NCBI GenBank assembly: GCA_024280855.1
Contig: JAJRPG010000069.1
Span: forward strand, 1-64,000
Direction: 5' to 3'
Source of the DNA: Planctomycetota bacterium
GTDB taxonomy: Bacteria > Planctomycetota > Phycisphaerae > UBA1845
DNA length: 64,000 nt
This document shows, piece after piece, positions 46,042 through 54,897 of the stretch. Every line of letters starts with the position of its first letter. Within the stretch, counting starts at the first letter, position 1. The position numbers and the translations under genes are program-made. The notes below the pieces were generated by a model. It was not told the DNA's origin. It saw nothing but the letters and a program-made list of their open reading frames with translations, and ran no database searches.

Positions 46042-47184
46042 CTAAAACGCTAATCGTCGAAAGCCGTTTCGCAATGGTCGTAGCGCCAAACGCCCTCCAC
46101 GCCATAGATGAGCGACGCCGCGCCAGCCTGCATGTCTATAGGGATAGATTTCCGCCAAATGACTTGCAGCTGGTAGGAGGAAATTACGAGCGTATCCGAG
46201 TCGAAATTTTACACCTGGAGTTGTTAGCAGGTCTACCAGCAGATGCCCGACGGGATGATTCGCATCACGTGGTGTATGCCAAAGTGCGAGCCGGTCTTTC
46301 CAGCTTGAATGCAACGCGGCTACATTGTCTCGAAAAAGATTAGGCACAAACGGCCCCCAGGAATCTTCTGCCACGTTGATGGCATGGCGAACGGGCGCGA
46401 CAAGATGCCAGGCCTTAGTGCGTTTGAGTACGAGCGACCAATTCATATCTTGGCCGAATTTGTCGCACCAACGTTTTAGGTCATAGAGCCACATCAGTCT
46501 GGAGCATTCGTGAAAAGCAGCATGGGCAGCTAAGTGAATCAGCATGGTCTCTGCTGAGGGGATGAGCGCAGATGCTTGGCCAACTTTCACCGGGCGAGCG
46601 TTTTCCCAAAATTGATCTTCGGGTATCAATTGCGTATAACGTGTAGGTCGAAAAGGTCGAACATGAACATCCAGCCGGATAGGGTTCGGGCCAGCAGACA
46701 TATACTCCGATTCATAATAATACTTAGGAAAATGGTCCTCGTGTATCAGGCCCATGCCTGGCGAGCATCCTAATTTCTCCAACAGCGACGTTCCAGCTTT
46801 TATATCTTTCTCTTTAAGCAGCAGGTCCACATCACTCATAGGCCGAAGGTCGGGACGATCATATATTTGCCCGGTAAGCGCGGCCCCTTTGAGTAGCATG
46901 ACATCAATGCCCGCTTCATTAAACCCTGATAATATCGTCTCAAGTTTGCTTTGTAGGTTTAGATTATGCGTCGCCACATGATACGCAAACTGTTTCAATA
47001 AAGCTGTGCAGCTTGGTGGCAGATTGATATTCGATCGCTTAGCATGTTCTAGCACCACGCCCGCAAAACCCATGGCTGTCGCATCTTGTGCAAAATGATG
47101 CCATTGGGCGTCAGTCGTTGACTGATCACAAGCTTGGTTTCCAGATAACCAGCGAGTAATAGTAGTGCGATTGTGTATCTTCAT
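46042..47184 (-). CDS. Nucleotidyltransferase-fold protein (NTP_transf_5-like)
   Basis: 380 residues. 'VMLLKGAALTGQIY' followed by 'RPMSDVDLLL' (Asp118, Asp120) is the signature of the PF14907-type nucleotidyltransferases, with the LKG motif and metal-binding DxD. Later segments ('DVHVRPFRPTRY', 'LIHLAAHAAFHECSRLMWLYDL') agree with that family, including a conserved His-rich helix. Members sit beside HprK-like kinases and PqqD proteins, including in some lasso-peptide clusters. Presumably it transfers a nucleotide or phosphate-containing group to a peptide or carrier. It follows the kinase gene by 47 bases. Residue Asp118/120 presence suggests it is active. Confidence 0.83.
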   Translation of the reverse strand: MKIHNRTTITRWLSGNQACDQSTTDAQWHHFAQDATAMGFAGVVLEHAKRSNINLPPSCTALLKQFAYHVATHNLNLQSKLETILSGFNEAGIDVMLLKGAALTGQIYDRPDLRPMSDVDLLLKEKDIKAGTSLLEKLGCSPGMGLIHEDHFPKYYYESEYMSAGPNPIRLDVHVRPFRPTRYTQLIPEDQFWENARPVKVGQASALIPSAETMLIHLAAHAAFHECSRLMWLYDLKRWCDKFGQDMNWSLVLKRTKAWHLVAPVRHAINVAEDSWGPFVPNLFRDNVAALHSSWKDRLALWHTPRDANHPVGHLLVDLLTTPGVKFRLGYARNFLLPAASHLAEIYPYRHAGWRGVAHLWRGGRLALRPLRNGFRRLAF

Positions 47185-47231
47185 GGCTTGCCTATTTCAG
47201 AATCAATGAAAAACTTCCATCGACATTTCTA

Positions 47232-48131
47232 TCAAGCGCTTTGTGCATGGGCCAGTATTCTACCGTGAACCAAATCATCAACGAGATCGCAGCTCTGCTG
47301 AATGTCGCCAGTGTCTAGTCGGTGGCATGATACATTACGAATCATCCCCGATAACACATCAAGCGGGATCGACGAACAGCCAAGCAAGTTAAAGCACACT
47401 TTGTGAAGTTCAAACACCGCCTCCGCGCGGTGCATGGGTATCAGCTTAGGTTGGGTATTTTTTACATAATGCGGAAAAATTACATGACGGATAGGACACG
47501 AAGTCCCAAGCGCGTCGCTACGAATATCAAGCGGGCGAACATAGCGGACGTATCCCTTCGCGCCTTTGAGGTAGTGTCCCTTCCCATGAAAGGGCACGCC
47601 GAGAGATTCGATGACTTCGTAACCAGGTCTTTTAATGCAAATCGCTCGCGGGTATGGATGCAATTCGCGTGAATGAACATCGATCAGTGCAAATTCGTCG
47701 CTAAGGTATTTCCATCCGCGCGAGAGCAATGCTGTGGATAGTGTTGATTTTCCGCTTCCTGAATGAGCCGCTAATATGATTCCCTGGTCGCCAACTTGCA
47801 TTGTCGCGGCGTGCAATTGCAACAGGTTAGGGATCAGTCGTGGCAATTCCCAGTTGACGCACCATTCCACGCAGGGTAACAATTCCCCTTTGTGGGCAGG
47901 TTCAAAGCGCAATTGACCATTGACCGACACATTAAATCTAGGACGATGTCGCAATGTATACGGCTTGGGTTCGACGACGATTTCAATCGTTGGGTTTGGA
48001 CGGGTTTTCGTATGGGCATAGCCGTAGAGCGAGTCGTATGTTTTCACGAGGCTTCTGACTGATGTTCGTAGTGTAACGGGCACGACACCAATCTGATAAT
48101 GTCTTTCATATGTTTTTCGCAAGGGCCACAT
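47232..48131 (-). CDS. HprK-related kinase (HPr-rel-A type)
   Basis: 299 residues from the ATG ending at 48131; an in-frame TTG at 48167 would overlap the PqqD-like gene. The P-loop is 'AHSGSGKST' (122-130), followed by 'LSDEFALID' (143-151), in which the Asp pair matches the HPr kinase/phosphorylase Walker-B region. There is no HPr phosphocarrier nearby. From memory, such kinases paired with a PqqD-like protein are classed as the 'HPr-rel-A system', and related kinases phosphorylate Ser in lasso peptides. A peptide or carrier substrate is therefore inferred. Confidence 0.85.
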   Translation of the reverse strand: MWPLRKTYERHYQIGVVPVTLRTSVRSLVKTYDSLYGYAHTKTRPNPTIEIVVEPKPYTLRHRPRFNVSVNGQLRFEPAHKGELLPCVEWCVNWELPRLIPNLLQLHAATMQVGDQGIILAAHSGSGKSTLSTALLSRGWKYLSDEFALIDVHSRELHPYPRAICIKRPGYEVIESLGVPFHGKGHYLKGAKGYVRYVRPLDIRSDALGTSCPIRHVIFPHYVKNTQPKLIPMHRAEAVFELHKVCFNLLGCSSIPLDVLSGMIRNVSCHRLDTGDIQQSCDLVDDLVHGRILAHAQSA

Positions 48132-48156
48132 AAACAATACGCCTGTGAAAAATGAC

Positions 48157-48462
48157 TTACTCGTCAATGACGAGTTGCAAATTCTTTAATTCCTTAAGTA
48201 CCCGTTCAACATGAGCGTGAGCGTCATCCGAATCCACGTCAAAAACATTAATCATTCGATTAACGACTTCGTCCACTTTTTGATTTGGCTCGCACGCTTC
48301 CCAAATAGCCAACGCTGTTTCATTGAAGTGATGCGTGTTCGATGTGACGGAGTCAAATACTAACGCATCGCCATCTACAAAATGTACCGTTAGATCGTCA
48401 CGTTTGCGCGGCATTCTGTTTAGCGATTGGCTAACATTCGAAGACTGGTGATTTAATTTCAT
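48157..48462 (-). CDS. PqqD-family peptide chaperone (RiPP recognition fold)
   Basis: 101 residues. 'LTVHFVDGDALVFDSVTSNTHHFNETALAIWEAC' (in parts) is the PqqD beta-strand plus helix pattern: a variable strand, then N-E-T-A near the helix start and an Ala-rich helix. 'VNRMINVFDVDSDDAHAHVERVLKELKNL' is the C-terminal winged-helix part. PqqD-like domains bind leader peptides of ribosomally made modified peptides. It is located between the VKOR-like gene (20-base gap) and the HprK-like gene, matching the HPr-rel-A arrangement. The candidate ligand is the Cys-rich peptide at 49899-50162 (inference). Confidence 0.85.
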   Translation of the reverse strand: MKLNHQSSNVSQSLNRMPRKRDDLTVHFVDGDALVFDSVTSNTHHFNETALAIWEACEPNQKVDEVVNRMINVFDVDSDDAHAHVERVLKELKNLQLVIDE

Positions 48463-48482
48463 AAAGGCGTCTCTGTATCGTA

Positions 48483-49883
48483 CTATGGCTGGTGACTAAG
48501 TGTCGCATTCGCTTGAGCGGTCATCTCATTCGCGATGGCTTTCCAGAAAACTTCGCTATTCATGCAGAGTGCTGGAATGCGACGTCCATTGAGATATGCG
48601 GCCGGTGCATGTTTGACGCCAAGGCGTTTTGCGAGCTTCATATCAGAATCGAGCATAGTCGCTACATCTTGCGAATCTATCTCGGCCAATAAGTCCGTTT
48701 GGTCTAAGCCTATAGACTTAGCCATGTGTGCAATATCTTTGCGCGTATGATGGCCACGGTTGACCTGTAGTTTTGTTCGCATCTTAGCAAATGCTTGAAA
48801 TCCGCCTTGAATATAAGCTGCGACAGCCGCTTGGCACGAAACATTTTCTAGTGATGTGCTAGTACCATTTGAATTTGTCTGTGATGCAGATGTTTTCGCT
48901 GGATTTGCAGGTAAATGACGGAAATCCACACTGACACGATTACCAAAAGAGTCACGAACGTGCCCGCCTAACGTAGCTTCAAAACATCGCGACGAGCGGC
49001 TTTCGTAATTAGTAAATACGGATAACTGGACATCTGGGTTACTCGTTACGGCTGACGTGAGACGATTCTCATTAGCCTCTACGATCGCAGGGTTAATTGG
49101 CTGAGCATAAAACTCCCGCAGCATATAGGACGGATCTTCTTGCAAAGAGGTCGTGAGTTTTTCAAGCACGGCATGCCTTCGCCAAAAGTGACGTGCCGTT
49201 GTCGTGGCATCGTAGTATAGCCATGCTCCGAACCCGACTATAGCAATTGACAAAGCAGTCATCGCCGGCGATAGGCCAAAGGATGGTTGCAGTTGGCTAT
49301 TTGCTGCTACAGGAATTTTAGATGTAGTGCGCGTCAAGTTATATCGAAGGCAAATGGTTGAAGCGAAAATGATAACATTAGCTGCATGTGCCACCAAGCA
49401 ATCGCTGCACCACCCACGCTCATTCTTAGCCATGATGACAAGCCAAAATACTGAGGCAAGCATCGCGCACGATTGCACGAATAGCGTGATGATCCATTGG
49501 CGATTCGTCCATCGCAGCGGCGAAGGCTGAAGTGTAAACCAGAGTATGACAGCCAGGAAATAAATCACACCGATAAGTGACGCAGGAATCAGCACATGGC
49601 GGTTACCCACGAAAAAGTCAAACGAACCCCACCGGCTTGATGTCACCGCCCCACAAGATGAGGTGCTTGCGGTTGAGGTAATGCATGGCATCGCGAGCAA
49701 CGTGACGTTTTCGGTGTCCACTTGCCATCCGCCGTCATGAAATTTCACCAGCGAGCCACAAATCCAAACGCCAGCACACGCAGACAGTAAAAGGGTTATC
49801 GTCAGTAGCTTTGACATTTTCGACTGTGTGGGCATGGTGTTTGTAAGATTAGTCGTTGGCAGGTTAGTGTTGATTCCATTCAT
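48483..49883 (-). CDS. VKOR-DsbA-like fusion, thioredoxin CxxC replaced
   Basis: 466 residues. The first ~185 residues form a VKOR-like four-helix membrane domain. A loop Cys pair (Cys67 and Cys77) precedes 'SSRWGSF', and a membrane CxxC lies in 'GWCSDCLVAHAANV' (Cys159, Cys162). After a fifth helix near 210-222 comes a DsbA-like domain (~250-460) with 'LSVFTNYESRSSRC' where DsbA has 'FxDFxCPxC'. Aligned this way both active-site Cys are Ser (295, 298), with one Cys just after. The cis-Pro loop 'GVKHAPAAYLNG' is kept. VKOR normally oxidises DsbA partners; here the partner looks altered. It lies 15 bases after the Cys-rich peptide gene. The N-terminal ~22 residues may be longer than needed. 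Confidence 0.85.
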   Translation of the reverse strand: MNGINTNLPTTNLTNTMPTQSKMSKLLTITLLLSACAGVWICGSLVKFHDGGWQVDTENVTLLAMPCITSTASTSSCGAVTSSRWGSFDFFVGNRHVLIPASLIGVIYFLAVILWFTLQPSPLRWTNRQWIITLFVQSCAMLASVFWLVIMAKNERGWCSDCLVAHAANVIIFASTICLRYNLTRTTSKIPVAANSQLQPSFGLSPAMTALSIAIVGFGAWLYYDATTTARHFWRRHAVLEKLTTSLQEDPSYMLREFYAQPINPAIVEANENRLTSAVTSNPDVQLSVFTNYESRSSRCFEATLGGHVRDSFGNRVSVDFRHLPANPAKTSASQTNSNGTSTSLENVSCQAAVAAYIQGGFQAFAKMRTKLQVNRGHHTRKDIAHMAKSIGLDQTDLLAEIDSQDVATMLDSDMKLAKRLGVKHAPAAYLNGRRIPALCMNSEVFWKAIANEMTAQANATLSHQP

Positions 49884-49898
49884 CACTTGTCCAATCTT

Positions 49899-50162
49899 TT
49901 AAGTACAAACATCTGCCACGCAGTTTAGACCGTTGCAACAAGGCTCGAGTGTTCCGGCTGCGCATGTATGATTAAGCGGGTAACAGCTCTGGACATAGGC
50001 CATGGCATCCTGGGCGAAAAAAGTTGAGATAACCGGCGCGACGAAAGCGAGTTTAATACCCGCGCGAACGACTTCCCTTCTGCTCTTCTGTTTGTCAGAA
50101 GCCGCGGCTGGGGTCTGATTAGTATTGTCATCGAGGCCCTGAGGGCCATCTTTTTTCGTCAT
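49899..50162 (-). CDS. Small Tat-exported six-cysteine (knottin-like) peptide
   Basis: 87 residues, first gene of the minus-strand unit. A polar N-terminal region is followed by 'SRREVV' (twin Arg 28-29), a hydrophobic helix 'LAFVAPVISTFF' and a signal cleavage site 'AMA' after residue 55: a Tat-type signal peptide. The mature part is ~32 residues with six Cys at 60, 67, 75, 76, 81 and 86, spaced C-x6-C-x7-CC-x4-C-x4-C. That spacing fits an inhibitor-cystine-knot (knottin) framework. The gene lies 15 bases before the VKOR-DsbA fusion. It could be a secreted peptide, a modified-peptide precursor or a small structural protein; no family was recognised. Confidence 0.8.
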   Translation of the reverse strand: MTKKDGPQGLDDNTNQTPAAASDKQKSRREVVRAGIKLAFVAPVISTFFAQDAMAYVQSCYPLNHTCAAGTLEPCCNGLNCVADVCT

Positions 50163-50263
50163 CTATTTTTCCACCGATTAAACTACTCAGGACGGTAGTT
50201 CTATCGGACGGTATCGCAGATGAATGAAATTATCGGAGCAGAGCGGATTTTGAATAGCGAATA

Positions 50264-50272
50264 GGGGGGGGG
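50264..50272. repeat. G9 homopolymer upstream of the peptide operon
   Basis: Nine consecutive G on the plus strand (C9 on the coding strand), about 100 bases upstream of the peptide start. It lies in the promoter region of the minus-strand unit and could change spacing by slippage. The rest of 50163-50406 holds no gene. Confidence 0.5.
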
Positions 50273-50406
50273 CATGCGTTCTGATGGCGCATTAAATGCG
50301 ATTTTCCGCTTCTAGGGGGACGAAATCGTCTGCTCGCACGCATTTCCGTGGCGTAAGATGACGCAAGTTGCATCACTTTGGAAATATTATCCTATCGACT
50401 ATTAAG

Positions 50407-52275
50407 TTATGGGCATCCATCTGGAGATGCGAATGGATACTGCACAAATTGGAAAGATAGTACAACGCCTAATATATCAGAGCCGTTGACAATAGCATTT
50501 ACAGATTGAGGTTCAATATCCACGATTGGGGTCGCTGGCGAGGAGGGGGCAAGTTGGAATTTTTGGACAACTGCAAGAATGTCGTTCGCATTGACGAATG
50601 AATCCGACGAAGACCAGGATTGAGTTCCCGGATCAAAAGTTCCAACCACATCGCCATAAAAACGGCCATCGGCCGGCGTGGGCGTCGTGGATAATACCAA
50701 TTCGCTGGAATAGACGAAACTATCAAAAGTCGATTGGATGGCATAGGAGTTACTGGGCGAAAAAATACAATCAGCTACGAAACAAATCGGATCAGTCCAA
50801 ACGCGAAAATCTGGCGTGTCTTGTAGAAGAAAAACATTTTCGTCAATTTGGTCTTGCGTTCTGCCATTCGCCGTCAAAAATTTTGGCGAGGCGGGTGAGC
50901 CTGGCCCTTGGTGCGTAACGCGAATCGCTGCAGGCGTAGCCCCATTAACTGTTGGATCAAAAGCTAAGTACCTATTGTATTGTTGTTGAACACCTATAGC
51001 CAACGAAGGCGCCGCAGGGGATGGTGCGCCAAGCGCTACGGAAGCATCAAAAATATATAAACCAGAACCATCACCAACAAGCACGCGACCACTCGGAAGG
51101 AGTGGATAGACGCCCCAAGCACCGGAGAAGCCTGTGCTGTCATTTGACGGAAACGTATCGTAGAAGCCAACTTCAGAAACATTGTTCACATCAGATATGT
51201 CATAAATGCGAAGACCAGATGTGTAATTTGCCTGATATAGGTAGTCGCCTCTACCGATCATATTGTGGTCGATCGACGGCAAACCATTGGTGAAAGATGT
51301 GAAAAACTGCGGATTGTTCAAATCAAGCACATCAATAACGTAGGTCGTCGTCGTCGTTACGTTGGGATTACTGTTTTCATCTGCTTCATCACCAACAAAC
51401 AGGTAGTGACGATCTTCGCTTAGCCAACCTTGGTGGCAAAAACTCACGTTGGGATAAAGCGTAGCCCCTATTGTGAACATGTTGTTCTTATCAGTGACAT
51501 CGGCAATATGAACTCCGCTGCCTCCGGCAAAGCAAAAAGCGATTTCACGACCTGCGAACGCGCCGCTTGTGTAGGAGACTACCGTAGCATCGTGACATCT
51601 CACTAGTGGCGAACCTGACCACGTTCCAGCGACTACCGGATTAATAGGGTCAGTTGTATCGATTGCGATTAAACCAAAACCCGAGTTGAGATCAGATCCT
51701 GCCAGGTACATAAAGCCGCTATCTTCGTTGTAGGCGATGTTGTGTGACGTATCCATTCCCGCATTGAGGTCAGTTCTTTTGGACAACGTAACGACACCGT
51801 TATCAATATTTGTCAAATTGATAATTTCAAGTCCTAAACCTGTTTGTTCAATCACATTATAACAGTATTCGCCAACAACTTTCATGTCTCGCCAAATGGA
51901 CGATTGGCCTCGAACAGCTCCTACGATTACTGGGTTAACCGGGTCTGTAACCTCGACAAAACCAACGGCATTTTGTAGGCCAATGATGGCGTACTCGCGA
52001 CCGGTCGGCGAAACATATCCCCATGCTTCATTGGCAGAAGAAGCGCCTTGTCCAAATGCGCCTGGTGTGATCTTGCTCAATAATGTCACGCCTGACGATT
52101 GAGCTCCCCCGGCGGCACGTGAGTCGTTTGTTGTTGATTTAGAATTAACAAGGTCCAGTAGGCCCAGAGATACCAATGCGTCTTGCGGGGGGATCGCGAA
52201 TGAGCTATTTGAGGAAGCGGCAGTGGCGACAAGGCAGGCCATTATATACTTACAAAAATTGGCATGTTTTCTCAT
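50407..52275 (-). CDS. Choice-of-anchor-B secreted beta-propeller, copy 1
   Basis: 622 residues with signal peptide. LVIVD-type propeller repeats ('VGFVEVTDPVNPVIVGAV', 'GLGLEIINLTNIDNG', 'FGLIAIDTTDPINPVVAG', 'GVHIADVTDKNNMFTIG') and 'CHDATVVSY', 'CHQGWLSEDRHYLFVGDE' identify the choice-of-anchor-B family. The last ~80 residues are a dockerin-like region ('DSFVNANDILAVVQKFQ', 'NAIVNGSDILGVVLSFQ'). Such proteins are exported and probably surface-bound; the ligand is unknown. AAGGAT lies about ten bases upstream of the ATG. It is a tandem paralogue of the 52705-54591 gene. Confidence 0.88.
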   Translation of the reverse strand: MRKHANFCKYIMACLVATAASSNSSFAIPPQDALVSLGLLDLVNSKSTTNDSRAAGGAQSSGVTLLSKITPGAFGQGASSANEAWGYVSPTGREYAIIGLQNAVGFVEVTDPVNPVIVGAVRGQSSIWRDMKVVGEYCYNVIEQTGLGLEIINLTNIDNGVVTLSKRTDLNAGMDTSHNIAYNEDSGFMYLAGSDLNSGFGLIAIDTTDPINPVVAGTWSGSPLVRCHDATVVSYTSGAFAGREIAFCFAGGSGVHIADVTDKNNMFTIGATLYPNVSFCHQGWLSEDRHYLFVGDEADENSNPNVTTTTTYVIDVLDLNNPQFFTSFTNGLPSIDHNMIGRGDYLYQANYTSGLRIYDISDVNNVSEVGFYDTFPSNDSTGFSGAWGVYPLLPSGRVLVGDGSGLYIFDASVALGAPSPAAPSLAIGVQQQYNRYLAFDPTVNGATPAAIRVTHQGPGSPASPKFLTANGRTQDQIDENVFLLQDTPDFRVWTDPICFVADCIFSPSNSYAIQSTFDSFVYSSELVLSTTPTPADGRFYGDVVGTFDPGTQSWSSSDSFVNANDILAVVQKFQLAPSSPATPIVDIEPQSVNAIVNGSDILGVVLSFQFVQYPFASPDGCP

Positions 52276-52704
52276 AACTCAATGTATCCTTCGTACAACA
52301 CTCTTATAGTACATATGCGGGTTTTCAGCCTACCGGCAAGCCAGCCCCAAGACTACTCAGCTCACTCTCGTCGAGTATAACAGATTATGGCCAACCACCC
52401 AACAGAAATTAAAACAAACACGATAAAATGGCCGCATTCTAGTAAACCTAGCCATAATAATACGCTAGCATGTTTTCTCGTAGGGTATATTGTCCGAAAC
52501 CGATAAAAACATGCAATTTCTTACAATTAGCAATTATTTCCAAGATGAACTTGGTCTTGCCGTTATCAGGATTAAAGACGGCTTACGATCAGAACACCTG
52601 TCACATAATTTAGAATCAGTCATATTTCATGGCAGAGCGATGCCTGCGATTTTGAAGCATTAGCGAATACCCATCCGATCGGGACATGGATTGGTCGGAC
52701 TAGA
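52276..52704. other. Spacer between two propeller paralogues
   Basis: 429 bases. On the minus strand CTATAAG near 52305 could be a -10-like element for the 52275 gene. No gene, RNA or clear hairpin terminator was seen. Confidence 0.4.
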
Positions 52705-54591
52705 TTAGGGATTGGAACATTCGGAGGAGTCCGCGAACGGATAAGGCTGCGACTCAAATGCATCCACTACAGATTGAAGGTCAAGGCTGTCGACTATGCC
52801 ATCTGGCACTTCCGGAGCGAGGTCCAAGCGGTCGGCGCCTGCGGATAATGGCCTCATCGTGACACCATGAAGTACAGCAACGATATCCCAAACATCTACA
52901 TATCCATCAGCGCGTAACCAAAGGGTTATAAAATCGTTGCTGAAAATTTTTCCCGTGACATCTCCCCATGTTTGTGTTCCGTCGGGATCCCCGGAGGTCA
53001 GGATGGTGAACGGGTCGGAGAAAAAGTAGTTGTCGTTTGTGGAAAGTACCTGATACGTCGTAGCTGGTATGATTTCACAATCACCCACTTCCACGATTAG
53101 ATTAGGCCAGGAAATGGCTGGATCAGGTGGGTCAGGAACGATTTCAGAGATGCCACGATCATCTGGCAAACCAACCCAGCCAACAACTTCAGGCGGGCCT
53201 TCATCGATAAAACGACGCACTTGAAAGTTCCCGGGCGCTGCGCCGAAATTGTTGACAAAGCTGATATAGCGATTTTTCTTCGTGCCATTTGGAAACAATG
53301 CGGCGCTCGGAATATCCGGAATGTTTAGAAGGGGGGAGGCATCCAATACGAAGAGGCCATTTTGTCCGTCACTAACCAAGACCATGCCATCACCAAACCC
53401 AGCGTAAACGCCCCAAGCTCCGAAGAAAACAGTACCGTCATGTGGTGGGAATGTATCAAAAAAACCTATTTCCGTAATTGCGGAAACATTGCTTACATCC
53501 AAAACGCGAAGGCCGCTGGTATAGTTGGCCTGAAATAGGTACTTCCCCACGGCCATCATATTGTGATCGATGGCATGGTTTAGGGTATGGGCAATGTAAT
53601 TACTGACAAAAAAAGGTTGACTTAGGTTTTCAATGTTTACTACATAAGTGCGCGTAGAGTCGATACCTAAGCCAGGGTCAGTTTCGTCCGCTTCATCGCC
53701 TACGAACAGGTGGCGGCGGTCAGCACTGATCCACCCTTGATGCGTATATCGCCATGAGAAATTCGTTAGCGATCCTATCGTGAACATGTTGCTTTTGTCG
53801 GTAACATCGCCAATGATGAGGCCATTATCTTCGGCGAAACAAAATGCGATTTCCTGGCCTGCGTAAACACCCGTATCGTAACTGACGACCAAAGCGTCGT
53901 GGCAGTGTACATCCGTTCCGGTGTTCCAGAAGCCAGCAATCACCGGATTAGCGGGGTCGCTTGTCGGGTCTACTGCAACTAGCCCTACGCCATTATTAAG
54001 GTTTGGACTGCACAGGTAAAAGAATTCGCTGTCTGGATTATAGGCTATGTTGTGAGCTGTTGTAAAAAAAACGCCGAGGGTCGTTTCATTGGCCATGACA
54101 ATATTGCCATTGTCTATATCAGACATGTCCGCGATTTGTATACCAAGCCCATTTTGCTGTCTTACTATATAAGCGTATTGCTTATGGACTTTCATGTCTC
54201 GCCAAATGGATGCGCCGCCTTGGAATTTGCCAAGGATGACCGGATTCTCAGGGTCGGTGACTTCGACAAAAACTGTGCGGTTGCCCAGCCCTACGATGGC
54301 GTAACGACGACCGCTTGGCGACACATATGCCCAGAGGTCATTCGGGCTAGTATTGCCATCTGCCCCAAAATCACATCTGGTTAATTGTCCTCGAAATTCT
54401 ACGTTGTTAAATGTATATGTCTGAGGCAGGCATGCCTGGGAAGATGCCGTAACAATGTCAGAGTATTGAGTAGTCTGATTTTGGGCTAATACATCTGGCG
54501 GGGGAACAGCAAGGCTGGTCTGTGAACAAGTTAAGATCAATACCAATACTGTCGCTACCTGGCTAAGCACGGTCAATTGGAAAATACGCAT
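52705..54591 (-). CDS. Choice-of-anchor-B secreted beta-propeller, copy 2
   Basis: 628 residues from the ATG ending at 54591, supported by AAGGGG seven bases upstream and by the signal peptide that follows; an in-frame start 15 codons upstream lacks support. It has the same propeller blocks as its neighbour ('RTVFVEVTDPENPVILGKF', 'GIQIADMSDIDNG', 'CHDALVVSYDTG', 'HQGWISADRRHLFVGDE'). The C-terminal ~90 residues read as a dockerin-like tail ('GYVDVWDIVAVLHGV', 'DGIVDSLDLQSVVDAF'). It was likely produced by tandem duplication with divergence. Exported; function unknown. Confidence 0.88.
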   Translation of the reverse strand: MRIFQLTVLSQVATVLVLILTCSQTSLAVPPPDVLAQNQTTQYSDIVTASSQACLPQTYTFNNVEFRGQLTRCDFGADGNTSPNDLWAYVSPSGRRYAIVGLGNRTVFVEVTDPENPVILGKFQGGASIWRDMKVHKQYAYIVRQQNGLGIQIADMSDIDNGNIVMANETTLGVFFTTAHNIAYNPDSEFFYLCSPNLNNGVGLVAVDPTSDPANPVIAGFWNTGTDVHCHDALVVSYDTGVYAGQEIAFCFAEDNGLIIGDVTDKSNMFTIGSLTNFSWRYTHQGWISADRRHLFVGDEADETDPGLGIDSTRTYVVNIENLSQPFFVSNYIAHTLNHAIDHNMMAVGKYLFQANYTSGLRVLDVSNVSAITEIGFFDTFPPHDGTVFFGAWGVYAGFGDGMVLVSDGQNGLFVLDASPLLNIPDIPSAALFPNGTKKNRYISFVNNFGAAPGNFQVRRFIDEGPPEVVGWVGLPDDRGISEIVPDPPDPAISWPNLIVEVGDCEIIPATTYQVLSTNDNYFFSDPFTILTSGDPDGTQTWGDVTGKIFSNDFITLWLRADGYVDVWDIVAVLHGVTMRPLSAGADRLDLAPEVPDGIVDSLDLQSVVDAFESQPYPFADSSECSNP

Positions 54592-54897
54592 GGCAACCCC
54601 TTGTGGTGACAAACTCTCGTTCGATAAGCCCCCCACGGCCGACTTTCGCTGATTAAGTCATTCTACAATGATAATGCCTAATTCGCACGTCTTATTTCAT
54701 ATTTATATGTAATATCGATTGCCCCACGTTTTTCTGTTGACCTCCGCATCTAATCTGATCAGCTAGGTGGTAAAGGAATTGTGAGGTCTCTAATCTTTCG
54801 TGATAAGCTGAAATCCGTTAAGATTACGCTCGCTAGTAATTTCAGTGGTGGGGGAAAACATCCTGTATCGTTGGATACTGAGGGCAATACCGTAAAA
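54592..54897. other. Divergent spacer upstream of miaB
   Basis: About 300 bases between the minus-strand propeller gene and miaB. The miaB frame stays open back to a GTG at 54781, adding 39 codons of low-complexity sequence that other MiaB proteins lack; I treat this as 5' untranslated. Confidence 0.45.

Noticed and set aside
46034-46051. AGCGTT/AACGCT hairpin as terminator between the nucleotidyltransferase and GT2 genes
   Set aside because: Only a 6-bp stem overlapping the stop codon and no T-run downstream; too weak to split the unit.
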